Shown: positions 52,270-64,000 of the stretch, piece after piece
Position numbering within the stretch: position 1 is the stretch's first letter
How the letters are laid out: each line of letters opens with the position of its first letter
Assembly (NCBI RefSeq): GCF_040939455.1
Contig: NC_134104.1
Location: 11,059,501-11,123,500 of the forward strand
DNA length: 64,000 nt
Reading direction: 5' to 3'
Origin: Microcebus murinus
Taxonomy: Eukaryota > Chordata > Mammalia > Primates > Cheirogaleidae
Notes under the pieces: generated by a model
What the model saw: only the letters and a program-made list of their open reading frames with translations
Database searches by the model: none
What the model was told of the DNA's origin: nothing
Position numbers and translations under genes: made by a program

Positions 52270-52375
52270 TTTTGTACACTGAAAAGAACCCACACTAAAT
52301 TATCTTTCAAATAATAGGGGGCTTTTTTTTTTACACTGAAAGAAACCCCTACTAAATTGATATTTATTTTTAAAC
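52270..52375. repeat. Imperfect tandem duplication
   Basis: gtacactgaaaagaacccac and ttacactgaaagaaacccct units, each followed by actaaatt, lie about 57 bp apart. Confidence 0.7.
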
Positions 52376-52614
52376 AAATTAACAGTTAACAATGATCTAA
52401 ATAGTCACATTCTTCTTGGATAACTGTTCCATCAACACACAAGAAGTTTATAAATGAGAGCTCCTGAAACATTTAAACAGTGATTAAAAACTTAATTCAA
52501 CTCTTCCAAACTAAAATATAATGAAAATTATAAGCCAATATGTTATGTCTTTTTAAATGCTTTAAACACCTTAAAAATTGGACACATTCATATAATGATT
52601 ATAGAAATTTTCTG

Positions 52615-52945
<331 letters not shown>

Positions 52946-53480
52946 AGAAAAACTTTCAGTATAAACCTCCAAAAAACCTTTTTATTAAGAATACCAGTGT
53001 CATGGATATGAATTTGCTTCACCATTATCTTTGTTCTTATTTTCTTTTTCTCATACTGCTTCCCCGCGTGATGGGGGGAGGTGGCCGGGGCCTTCGGTCT
53101 GTCCCCACAGATCCACCCTCCTCCTTGTCTTCCCAGCTCTGCGCCCTGGGAAATTCCTTGTATAAAATGCATCAACACAGTAGTCCTTTACCCTCTGACT
53201 TTCGGTGGGTTCCAGCAGCAGAAGGAATTGGATCACAGGGTGACAGGTGGGACAGTGAGGTGGGCTCCCCTCCTGCAGGGTCCCCATCAGTTGGCTGTGT
53301 TCCCCGACAGAAGCCCTGTCACTTTCCTGCTCATTCTGGGGTGATGGCTCCCGACTGCTGCTGCCCTCTCACTACTGTATTGCTCCTTGTTGGTGTCAAC
53401 ATTGTGCTCTTGGCTGACAGATGAGATGAACTCTCTGTGGCCAAGATGAGACCCTCAAGAGAAAATTCGGCAGCCATGGC
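52946..53480. other. Unassigned, possibly LTR- or MER-derived
   Basis: Frames up to 168 codons at 52918-53424 lack any recognisable domain and start inside an Alu tail. Confidence 0.3.
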
Positions 53481-53489
53481 AGGGGAAAG

Positions 53490-54160
53490 GACTTTGTTAG
53501 GTTCCCCTACATTGCTAACTACTGTAAGGTTTGTTAACTGCTATAAAGTTTTCCTCTTGCAATTAGGCAGAAATCTGTTCTAGAGAAACAGGGCCCGACT
53601 GACCTCAGTGGACGGCTTGATGCCAGCCAGCTGGGACACCCCCACTTTGAGGGTCCTGCCAGCAGTGCCTGTTGGACTGGCCTTACACACTCTTTCCTGG
53701 TAGGAAGCTGCAGACTGTAAGCCAGTTCCAGCCAGCTCACAAAGACTGTGCACAAAACATCTTTGTGCCGTTTTTGACATAAAGAGCCAAATTCTAACTC
53801 ATTTTAATGTTAAAACCCTGCCCCAAAGCGAACCTGGGTTGCATGGTTTATATACGCGTTAACTCACTACGCATGTGCCAGACTTTCTCCGTAATTATTC
53901 ACAAACATACCCCAGACCTGATGAGTATGCCTGTAAAACAAACCCTGTACGGCTCAAACGCCACCGTTTGCTCCCCTTCCGTGGAGTGTGTTCTTACAGT
54001 TCCCCTGGAGTTTATGTTCCATGATCTGTAGACTGTTACTCCAAAAATAAAATTATCTCCTTTTTCTTTCCTCTGTAGATCTCATGGTCATTTTGTTAAC
54101 GTTGGTTTCCCTTAACTCTGCCCACCTCTCTATACATAGATCGATTCTTCATTATAGATC
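53490..54160 (+). mobile_element. ERV LTR, sense
   Basis: Has a ggtttatatacgcg TATA region near 53848 and ccaaaaataaaattatctcc as polyadenylation signal near 54040, followed by a pyrimidine-rich U5. The stretch 54180-54440 may be adjoining leader. No coding capacity. Confidence 0.6.
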
Positions 54161-54479
54161 CTCCTGAATCACTCTGCTGCAGTGTGGTTTCGAGTTAGGA
54201 CCCAGACCCACAGACCGGGTTACGATTTTATTTGCCTGAGCTGGGAAGTCAGGGTGACTTTTGCTGGCCAGTCGGGGTGATCAGTACAGGTGAACAGTTG
54301 AAGACTCAAAACCAGGGACAGGAGACTTAGTTCTGTCTTCCAGGACACTCGATGCAAGTAGAATAGGGCTCTTTATCTTTTCTGGATAGCCTTTGCTTAT
54401 TACATGAGGAATTGCCCGGGTTATTGGCTCTAATCAGTTTCACTTTGATTTTTTTTTTTTTTTTTGCGTCGTTAGTCTT

Positions 54480-54826
54480 TTTTTTTTTTTTTTTTTTTTT
54501 TCCTTTTGAGACAGAGTCTCGCTTTGTTACAGCCCAGGCTAGAGTGAGTGCCTTGGCGTCAGCCTAGCTCACAGCTAGCTCAAACTCCTAGGCTCCAGCG
54601 ATCCTCCTGCCTCAGCCTCCCGAGTAGCTGGGACTACAGGCATGCACCACCATGCCTGGCTAATTTTTTCTATATATATTAGTTTGCCAATTAATTTCTT
54701 TCTATTTATAGTAGAGACGGGGTCTCGCTCTTGCTCAGGCTGGTTTCGAACTCCTGACCTCGAGCAATCCGCCTTCCTCGGCCTCCCAGAGTGCTAGGAT
54801 TACAGGCGTGGCTACCACGCCCAGCC
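54480..54826 (-). mobile_element. Alu, strepsirrhine type
   Basis: Antisense; perfect tgcgtcgttagtctt duplications (54465-54479, 54827-54841). A separate T17 run precedes the left duplication at 54449-54465. Confidence 0.95.
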
Positions 54827-54841
54827 TGCGTCGTTAGTCTT

Positions 54842-55433
54842 ATGATCTGTAGGAAAACGATACCGTTTCAGTGTCTCGTCTTGATAGCAGAGCCTGAGAA
54901 AAGACTATGTCTAATTACGTAAGAGTTCATGGTGCCACTAATGTAAGCCATTTTGCAATTGCTCCTTCTAAGAAGGAGCCGGCGTGGTTTGACTAATTAC
55001 GAAAGTGCTGGTCAATTCAGTTAACCGAAACAGCAATTTTATTTCTCTCTGACTGTTGAGACCTGCAGTATTATGAGGCCTCTGCAACTCTGGCTGTGGC
55101 TCCGTGTGCACTCAGGAGCTCGGGGCCCACAAAGTCCCCAGGAGAGTGTGCACAGGGAGGGGCTTTCAGGGCAGCCCACTCGGGATACTTTCAGGCTTTC
55201 AGGAACACAGTAACAGTGATTCCCCGTCAGCTGGTGCAAGAAGAAAAGGCAGCTGTGATTCCAGCCTTGAACCCTCTCCGATATGGTCTGTAATCCCTGA
55301 GTGATCTTGGCTGGACTGTCAGTAAGAATTTAATGCTCAGCAGCGGTGTCGGCAATCGTCGTACTTGGGCAGCTGGTTTGGTGTTTGAATTTTCCTGCCT
55401 TCCGGTTTTGTTTGACAAGCTCAACTGGGCTTG
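54842..55433. other. Unassigned intergenic sequence
   Basis: Moderately GC-rich, small open frames only; no repeat family recognised. Confidence 0.3.
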
Positions 55434-55447
55434 TCTAAGTCACTTTT

Positions 55448-55774
55448 TTTTTTTTTTGAGACAGAGTCTCGCTTTGTTGCCCAGGCTAGAGTGAGTGCCA
55501 TGGCGTCAGCCTAGCTCACAGCAACCTCAAACTCCTGGGCTCGAGTGATCCTTCTGCCTCAGCCTCCCGGGTAGCTGGGACTACAGGCATGCGCCACCAT
55601 GCCCGGCTAATTTTTTATATATATATCAGTTGGCCAATTAATTTCTTTCTATTTATAGTAGAGACGGGGTCTCGCTCTTGCTCAGGCTGGTTTCGAACTC
55701 CTGACCTTGAGCAATCCGCCCGCCTCGGCCTCCCAAGAGCTAGGATTACAGGCGTGAGCCACAGCGCCCGGCCC
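55448..55774 (-). mobile_element. Alu, strepsirrhine type
   Basis: Antisense; tctaagtcactttt duplications (55434-55447, 55775-55788). The right duplication overlaps one arm of the hairpin at 55782-55818. Confidence 0.95.
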
Positions 55775-55781
55775 TCTAAGT

Positions 55782-55818
55782 CACTTTTGATGCACCTTCA
55801 CAAAGTGCATCAAAAGTG
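55782..55818. repeat. Perfect 14-bp inverted repeat
   Basis: CACTTTTGATGCAC (55782-55795) and GTGCATCAAAAGTG (55805-55818) flank a 9-nt loop. No surrounding gene explains it. Confidence 0.9.
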
Positions 55819-56490
55819 GCTGGGTCCCTTTTATCTCTAGACTGCTATGGAAGCTAGAAACATAGTGACATGTCAACATTACCCCTGGGAGGGCTTTTCT
55901 TTTGGCCCCTCCCCAGCTTACGGTGCTCTGCTGCCCCCGCCATGGCAGAAAAGCCGGTGGCACCAAGATGGGGGGGGCAGCCACCATCAAGCCCCTGCTA
56001 CTGGCTGGTCACAGAGCTGGGCACCTGGCAGCTCTCCTGTCACTGGTCTTCAAGCAAGCTCTGGCACTGCCCCGTCAGCCCTCTGTCTTGTCAGGTGGGC
56101 TTTACTTCGCCGGGAACATAGGAGAGATGGGGCTTGCTCAATACCCCCACCCACTCAGATCGCCCGCCCGCCCGGCCCATGTTCTTCTTGTCTTCTCTCC
56201 AGCGACACTCCTTGGAGGTATCCATCCCATAAAAGGCCAGTGTGGGGTCTCTAGGCCCTGTCACCTCTCTCTTGTCCTTTCTAAGGACATGAGTCCTTCT
56301 CTCATGGGTATCAGCAATGTTTCTGCTGAGCTGGAGAAAGAGAGAGTAGCTTATTAAAGCACCAAGCCCAAGTTTAATCACTTGACTGCAAAAGCATAAG
56401 CAAGAGGTCTCCCCGAGTCGGAAGTCAGTGGAAGCAGTACAGACGTGGTGGTGGGAGTCATCTTACTGTTGAGGGAGACCCCAAACAAAA
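55819..56490 (-). other. Possible ERV/LTR-derived block
   Basis: GC-rich, with overlapping open frames (for example 55847-56254, 55902-56357) in both strands but no domain. Minus-strand ttaataagctactctctctt near 56340-56360 could be an LTR signal. Weak. Confidence 0.3.
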
Positions 56491-56503
56491 GACTCCTGCA
56501 GGC

Positions 56504-56838
56504 CAGGCGCGGTGGCTCACTCCTGTAATCCTAGCTCTCTGGGAGGCCGAGGTGGGTGGATCGTTTGAGTTCAGGAGTTCAAAACCAACCTGAGCAAAAG
56601 CGAGACCCCCATCTCTACTATAAATAGAAAGAAATTAATTGGCCAACTAATAAATATAGAAAAAATTAGCTGGGCATGGTGGCGCATGCCTGTAGTCCCA
56701 GCTACTCAGGAGGCTGAGGCAGCGGGATTGCTTGAGCCAGAGCTTGAGGTTGCTGTGAGCTAGGCTGACGCCATGGCACTCACTCTAGCCTGGGCAACAA
56801 AGTGAGACTTTGTCTCCAAAAAAAAAAAAAAAAAAAAG
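56504..56838 (+). mobile_element. Alu, strepsirrhine type
   Basis: Sense; agactcctgcag duplications on both sides. Confidence 0.95.
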
Positions 56839-57013
56839 ACTCCTGCAGTTTTAGGGTCTAGGGACCTGGAGACTGGCTGGTGAGGGACAGAGTAGAAAAG
56901 TACTGAGTCCTCAGTCAGAGAGGATAACAAAGTCTTCAAGTTTACCCCCTTCCCGCCTCTACTTGTATGAGGAAACCTGGGCAGAGGAGCCTGAAGATGA
57001 CCTAGGGTAGAGG

Positions 57014-57306
57014 CCAGGCCACGGCAGCTCATGCCTATAATCCTAGCAAGGCTGAGGCGGGAGGATTGCCTGAACTCAGGAGTTCGAGACCAGCTTGAGC
57101 AAGAGGGAGATTCCATCTCTACTAAAAATAGAAAAAAATTAGCTGGGTGTAGTGGTGTGTTCCTGTAGTCTTAGCTACTCAGGAGGCTGAGGCAGGAGGA
57201 TCGCTTGAGCCCAGGAGCTTGAGGCTGCAGTGAGCTGTGATTGTACCAGGGCACTCTAGCCTGGGCGACACAGCAAGACCCTGTCTCAAACAAAACAAAA
57301 GAAAAC
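57014..57306 (+). mobile_element. Older Alu (AluJ-like)
   Basis: Sense, with a deletion in the left arm (ctagcaaggctgagg). Its tail leads directly into the module at 57311. Confidence 0.88.
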
Positions 57307-57310
57307 AAAA

Positions 57311-57470
57311 CCTCAGATAGGGAGACCAGGGAATGAAGGTGCAGGGCTAGGGACACAGGTGTGTATGGGAGCATGGCCAGCAGGTGCAGCCTGAGGCTTT
57401 GACTGGAGCTCCCTCCAGAGGCTGCAGCGCCCTGGCTGTGCCAAGTCCATGTGGGGAGGGCAGGGTCTGC
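57311..57470 (+). repeat. Alu-associated non-Alu module, second copy
   Basis: gagaccagggaatgaaggtg, ctagggacacaggtgtgta, cctgaggctttgac and gctgcagcgccctggctgtg align in order with the module at 15426-15270 read on the minus strand. Confidence 0.8.
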
Positions 57471-58549
57471 GTGAGGCCTGCCAGGCTCAGCCCTGGGATT
57501 GCCCATGATCAGGCCTGAAAAATCACACATAGGATTTGAACCAGGAGTGGAACTCCTTGGTATCCTGTCTACAGACTCCACCCTACAGTATATAATGACA
57601 GTGAAATACGACCACCCTGAAATATCCCAGCCCTGCCTTTCTTGCCCGCCCTCCAGGTATTGCCACATTTCTCTCCCCCTGAAGTTGTGCTTCTCAAAGC
57701 AGTTGGCTACACCTGCTGTCTCAACTTCTCCATGCCCTACCATCATCCACTCCTCAACAACCTGACATCTAGATTTTATTCTCATCGCTCCACTGGAACA
57801 GGTCTTCCTGAGGTCTCTAGGTTGGGCTGGGTTCCTTGGAAACAGACTCTGGAATGGATATTTGCATGCAAAAAAATCTATTTGGAAATGTTCTTGGGAA
57901 CAACACTTGGAAGGAGTGAGGAAAGTAGGATTGGGCAGAGGGAGGAGTTGACCGTGATGCAGTCACACAGAGGTCTCAGCTGAGCCTACGGGGAGTTCTG
58001 GAAGGGGGCAATGATTCAGAGTCACCTGAAGTTGAGGCAGGGGGCCCACCCAGCCTTTGTACTCTTGCATGTAGCAGTCATTGGGGAACCTCCAGATCTG
58101 CAGGCTTTTTCTTGGGGTATGCCCAGTTTTCTGGGAGAAGAAGTCTCCCGCCCAGCAGAGGGGGGTGATGCCTGACTGGTGGCTCCCTGGATGAGGAGCA
58201 AGGAGTTGCCAGAAGGCCACCTCCACTTGAGCTCAGCCCTCTTGTTTTAGACAATGCCTCCGCCCTATTGTTATTGGAGTCAGGACCTCAGTTTCTTTCT
58301 GGCTATTGGTGGAGGCACCCTCAGGTCCTTGCCATGTGTCCCTTCTTGCCTCTTTCAAGTGCACCAACCAAGAAGACAGTAGTCTGCTAGCAAGGTGGGC
58401 ATCCCTGTCATATTGAACCTACTATAGCATCTTATCATCTTTGTGCCATTCTGTTGGTCAGAAACAATTTGCAGGTACTTTCCACACTCAAGGGGAAGGG
58501 GTTCCTAAAAGTGTGACCACCAGGACTTGGAGATCATGGGTGGCCATCT
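57471..58549. other. Intergenic, old-repeat-like
   Basis: Around 57800-58200 the ggttccttggaaacagactc and cctccagatctgcaggcttt blocks suggest an ancient interspersed repeat I cannot name. No exon seen. Confidence 0.35.
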
Positions 58550-58770
58550 TAGATGGTAGATTCTGGAGCCAGACCACTTGGGTTCAAATCCTGGCTCTGT
58601 CACTGCTCACCTGTGCAATCTCAGGGATGTTATTGCACCTCTCTGTGCCTCAGTTTCATCCTCTGAAAAATGAGGCAAATAATAGTATCTGCTAGATTGG
58701 GTGGTTGTGGGAATTAACTACAAATGTAAAAGTACCTAGGAAGTGCTGGATAAGGGTTGGCTATCGCTCC
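58550..58770 (+). mobile_element. MIR element
   Basis: Very well preserved: ttgggttcaaatcctggctc, cctctctgtgcctcagtttc and atgaggcaaataatagta. Confidence 0.88.
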
Positions 58771-59084
58771 TGCTCCATCAGCCTCCAGGGGCAGCCTGGA
58801 AGCAGGCAGGCCCCACGTAGAGGCAGACAGGGAGGGAACTGCAGTTGCCTCCAGTTTCCTGTTCCTATTGGATTGTTCAACCCAAATTAAAGTCTGTCCT
58901 TGACAATTTCTCCTGCTCATAGATGTTATCCCCATAGCTTTAACCTTCCAGGCATATTTTTAGTCACAAACAAAGGCAATAAATCTGAGGTCATACAGTG
59001 CCAGCCTGTTAGTTAGTGACTATTTAATTCAGAGTTCTCATGAGCTTGGAAACAAAGGCGTTGTTCGGTGTCTGCTCGGTCTAA

Positions 59085-59225
59085 ACAGGAGAAATTGTTA
59101 TAGAAAGTTCGGCACTTGTCCTCGAGGCTGCCTCAGAAGAACGAGAACAAGTGGTTGAGGAGAAGGAAAGAGAAATTTATTACTTTGCTGGCAAAGGAGG
59201 AAAATGGCAGACTATCATCTCAAAG
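59085..59225 (-). mobile_element. ERV LTR end, minus orientation
   Basis: gaacaagtggttgaggagaa then tttattactttgctggcaaa. Reverse complement of the block at 60275-60400. The minus strand reads AATAAATTTCTC. Confidence 0.6.
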
Positions 59226-60230
59226 TCCAAATTCCTGTACGTAAGCAGAAATACACAGCTTTAAAGGGAGGGCCCTCAGTTCTAGGCTATCTCATTTAAT
59301 CGTCCCATCTCTGCCAAAGACAAAGCCTGCAACCTCTACCCACCTGGGAGGCCCACCCAGACCTCCACTGGTGAGTCCCCAGGGCTGGGATGGAGCCAAC
59401 AGTTCAGCTGAGCCACCTCCTGTAACACAAAGAACAAAAGACAGTCCCCTGCCCCTCCCAACCACCTGCCTGCGGCAAGCATGCATGCCCCACTTCCCAG
59501 AAAGAGTGGGGGGAGTTTTAAAGAGACAGAAAATATCTTTTGCCATTTTTTTCTCCCCCCAGACCATTTCTGTGAGGATGGAAAGCCTAGGAGGTGCTCA
59601 CACAGCACAGATGGAGAAAGAGATTTATCATGCAAAGGTTAGGATATATAAAAATAAAAATAAAAAGTTTATTTTATCTTCTCAGAAGGATAGAGAGAAT
59701 GAGTGAGTGGAAAAGAGAGGAGAACGGGGTAGGGAGGAAGAGAGCAGCAGAGAGATGGTGTGGCAACCCAAAGAAAGAGAAGGGGGTGCCAACTGCGAGG
59801 CCAAGTGGCTTGCTGATTTTATGGGGACAAAGAGAAAGAGGAAAAACAGTAATTGCCGTGGAGGAATCAGCAGGCAGCAGCGAGATGTCAGGTTGTCCGT
59901 CTTTCTTGCTTCTTCTGTTCCTGGAGACTTGGTTATCTCTGAAATGCAGTCAGGCCCATCACAGGTGTGTGATTTTGCCCCTGAGATATGGTTTTGGGCA
60001 GGAAACTGGTGTCTGTCTCCCTGCTGTCCGTCAGGGAGCGTCTCAGGAACACCTGGAGGCTGTCACACAAATTCTAAAAGCAGTTTCTGGTGAATGTAGA
60101 AGGAATGATTTACATTTCCTTTCTGTCTTTTGGGCTCCTTTCAGATGTTTAGGAAAACAGAGTCCCTGCAGGGTGCCTGCTAGCTAGGGAGAGGAAGAGC
60201 AGAGAGTAGGGAGAGCTCAAGATCCATCTT
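59226..60230 (-). other. ERV-derived-looking patchwork
   Basis: Lies between inverted LTR ends. Minus-strand AATAAAC-like signals near 59665. Frames of 128 and 197 codons (59707-60093, 59594-60187) have no recognisable retroviral or cellular domain. Confidence 0.35.
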
Positions 60231-60274
60231 TAGCTGTTATTAGGAAATTGCAGGAGGACGATGGCATTTGAGAC

Positions 60275-60420
60275 AGGAGTCTCTAGCCTCCTCCTTTGCT
60301 GGCAAAGTAATACCATTTCTTTTTCCTTCCTCCTCAAACCACTTGTTCTGGTTCTTCTGATGTGGCCTCAAGAACAAGTGCTGAGTTTTCAGTAACAGAT
60401 TTGGCGTCCCTGGGTGGGCC
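60275..60420 (+). mobile_element. ERV LTR end, plus orientation, with PBS-like tail
   Basis: Matches 59085-59225 inverted, then continues to cagatttggcgtccctgggt, which resembles the start of a retroviral leader with a primer-binding-like site. Confidence 0.55.
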
Positions 60421-60429
60421 ATTGTCATA

Positions 60430-60735
60430 GAGAAAACCCCCCACCCCAGGGCCCCATGGCTGAACTCACTGCTGATTGGATGCTTTTTGGATCCCACTGC
60501 TGATTGGATATGTAAAGCTTGTTGCTGATTAGATGCTTTTTGAATCCCACTGCTGATTGGATAACTCCGCATGCTCATAGTTGATTGGTTGTGTGTAACC
60601 CCAAGAAGTGTATAAAACTGGAGGAGAACAAGGAAGCAGTGCTCAGAATTTGGTGGCATGCCCCTCTGAGCCCGCTGGTGGAATAAAGGCTGATTCTCCG
60701 ACCCTCTGTGTGCGGCTTGGTTCTTGCCCTGGTCA
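60430..60735 (+). mobile_element. ERV LTR with repeated CCAAT motifs
   Basis: U3 carries gctgattggat or a close variant at least four times (60471-60560) and a further ttgattggttg. Then a gtgtataaaactgg TATA box (about 60609), and ggaataaaggctg (about 60680) as polyadenylation signal. Confidence 0.7.
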
Positions 60736-62590
<1,855 letters not shown>

Positions 62591-62596
62591 ACTGTC

Positions 62597-62937
62597 TTTT
62601 TTTTTTTTTTTTTTTTTTTTTGAGACAGAGTCTCGATCTGTTGCCCGGGCTACAGTGCCATGGTGTCAGCCTAGCTCACAGCAACCTCAAACTCCTGGAC
62701 TCAAGTGTCCTCCTGCCTCAGTCTCCCAAGTAGCTGGGACTACAGGCATGCGCCACCATGCCCGGCTAATATTTTCTCTCTATATATTTTAGTTGGCCAG
62801 TTAATTTCTTTCTATTTTTAGTAGAGACGGAGTCTCACTCTTGCTCAGGCTGGTTTCAAACTCCTGACCTTGAGCGATCCTCCCGCCTCGGCCTCCCAGA
62901 GTGCTAGGATTACAGGCGTGAGCCACCGTGCCTGGCC
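62597..62937 (-). mobile_element. Alu, strepsirrhine type
   Basis: Antisense; aacaaact repeated at both ends. Confidence 0.93.
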
Positions 62938-63129
62938 GTAACAAACTATATGCTCAAGGTGGTCTGAGGAGAGAAAGGTGACCCACTGCACAGGGAGTTC
63001 AACATGTAGGGGGCCCAACTTTTTCGATGACTGACAGTTTCACTTGGTATAAGTAGATGTCTTTTCAGGCTAGGAATGGAGAAAGCATCTAAAGCTCCAA
63101 GATGCCCAGTTCTCCTTATGATGTCGTTG

Positions 63130-63200
63130 TTAAAATAAAGAAGAAAAATAAAAATGTAACATAAATAAAAATGTAATAAAATATTTAAAATAAAATAAAG
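63130..63200 (+). repeat. A-rich (AAAATA)n tract
   Basis: aaataaaa-type units immediately upstream of the ABCC1-like fragment. Confidence 0.8.
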
Positions 63201-63205
63201 CTCCA

Positions 63206-63745
63206 AGACGGGCTCCTACCAGGAACTGCTGGCCCGGGACAGGGACTTTGCCAAGCTCCTGTGCATGTGCGCCAGCACGGAGCAGGAACAAGCCTTGGAG
63301 GACGACAGGATGAGGGACATCAATAGTTCAGAGAAAGTGGCCAAGCAGGTGGAGAGTGGCATGCTGGTGCTGGATGCCACGGAGACAACTCGACAGCTCG
63401 GCCTCCCACAGCGAGGATGTCAACAAGCGGGCTGAGCTACAGAGATCTGAGGCCAAGAAGGGACGGACCTGGAAATCCAACTGAGACAGAGGAAGCTCAG
63501 ACAGCCCATTGTTCACAGGACCCAGGAGCCCAGGGAGCACCCGGACATTTCACAAGGTGACTGCTCCATGGTGGTGTTGCTTCCTGCGGTCTATACCTGG
63601 ATCTACTGCACACTGTCCTGTGGTCGCCCATGAACTCTGAGTGCAGCCTCAGTGGGAACCTGGTGAGCCTTTTCTACAAGGTGGACTCAGTGGTCCCACG
63701 GGTCGTCAAGCTGTTCATGCCCTCCTTTCCTCCAGGGACACGCTT
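63206..63745 (+). pseudogene. ABCC1P-like: ABCC1 (MRP1)-like processed pseudogene fragment
   Basis: Frame 63211 onward reads GSYQELLARDRDFAKLL and then STEQEQ, matching the region after the first nucleotide-binding domain of multidrug resistance protein 1. After about 68 codons the match moves to another frame (SEDVNKRAEL, EAKK, TWK). Later an ISQG piece and a SGNLV...VDSVVP piece follow the order of membrane domain 2. Parts that are several exons apart in the parent gene lie contiguous with deletions, and stops occur, so a decayed retrocopy is inferred. ABCC1 fits better than ABCC3 or ABCC6 because of STEQEQ. Not expected to make a transporter. Confidence 0.75.
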
Positions 63746-64000
63746 TTGAATCAGAGCAGAGAAGTAGAATGGGATATTGCTGTTTCTCCCCCTCTGAATA
63801 AGGATAGCCCTCAGAAGCAGGCTTAAGTTAAGCCCCTAGAAAATAGTTTATGAGAGACCCTTCCTAGCACCCAGATAAGTATGGTAACGTAACCACAAGT
63901 GCAAAAAAACCGCGGTAAAGCAATATGCCAAATGAGCGGGTCAGGTACTAACCACTACGAGAGATCCCCTCTTTCAGGTCTCCGTCCCAGTTAGAAACAA
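63746..64000 (+). other. Possible LTR sequence at window edge
   Basis: Unassigned; tone and spacing (gagagacccttcctagcacc) suggest ERV LTR but no signal is decisive. The window cuts it. Confidence 0.3.

Noticed and set aside
57171..57785. 204-codon open frame, minus strand
   Set aside because: Its C-terminal part is antisense Alu and its middle is the repeat module; no gene evidence.
59594..60187. 197-codon open frame, plus strand
   Set aside because: Lies in ERV-like patchwork, with no recognisable domain or splice context.

Overview
This is a vertebrate nuclear genome window from a primate, very probably a strepsirrhine (lemur-like) primate. About thirty Alu copies are present. Most are of a type that carries the segment ggccaattaatttctttcta between the A-rich linker and the right arm, which I associate with lemur-type Alus and not with human AluS/Y. 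Long interspersed L1, L2 and MIR relics, hAT and mariner DNA transposons and ERV long terminal repeats fill most of the rest. No bacterial or viral replicon is present.

The only protein-coding gene I can support is IFNAR1 (type I interferon receptor chain 1) on the minus strand. All 11 coding exons are in the window: ATG at 38581, stop ending at 11523. Every intron has GT-AG ends, all exon phases join, and the predicted protein is 558 residues (human is 557). The order is signal peptide (exon 1), four fibronectin-III-like subdomains (exons 2-9), a transmembrane segment (exon 10), and a cytoplasmic tail (exons 10-11) with the DSG phosphodegron. A CpG-rich promoter lies at about 38.15-39.09 kb. 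A likely long 3' UTR runs left of the stop, toward AATAAA signals near 8.1 kb.

Layout. 1-0.56 kb: no feature seen. 0.56-4.2 kb: decayed sense L1 ORF2 broken by an old Alu, an LTR-like block and a younger Alu, ending in a MER20-like scrap. 4.2-8.1 kb: Alus and inverted L1 3' ends, in the IFNAR1 downstream flank. 8.1-11.5 kb: probable 3' UTR. 11.5-38.6 kb: IFNAR1, whose introns hold a mariner transposase relic (intron 5), L2, MIR and hAT relics, and a long antisense L1 (intron 1). 38.6-64 kb: upstream intergenic DNA with Alu clusters, an hAT element with clear target duplications, L2, young and old L1, and patches of ERV LTRs. Close to the right edge is a frameshifted, intronless fragment that resembles the multidrug transporter ABCC1.

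I did not find a new multi-gene system. The items most worth a second look are: loss of the juxtamembrane cysteine in IFNAR1; a start-stop upstream ORF just before the IFNAR1 ATG; a 118-bp mariner-like MITE; an orphan poly(A) insertion with target duplications; a non-Alu module attached to Alu sequence at two loci 42 kb apart; and the ABCC1 retrocopy.
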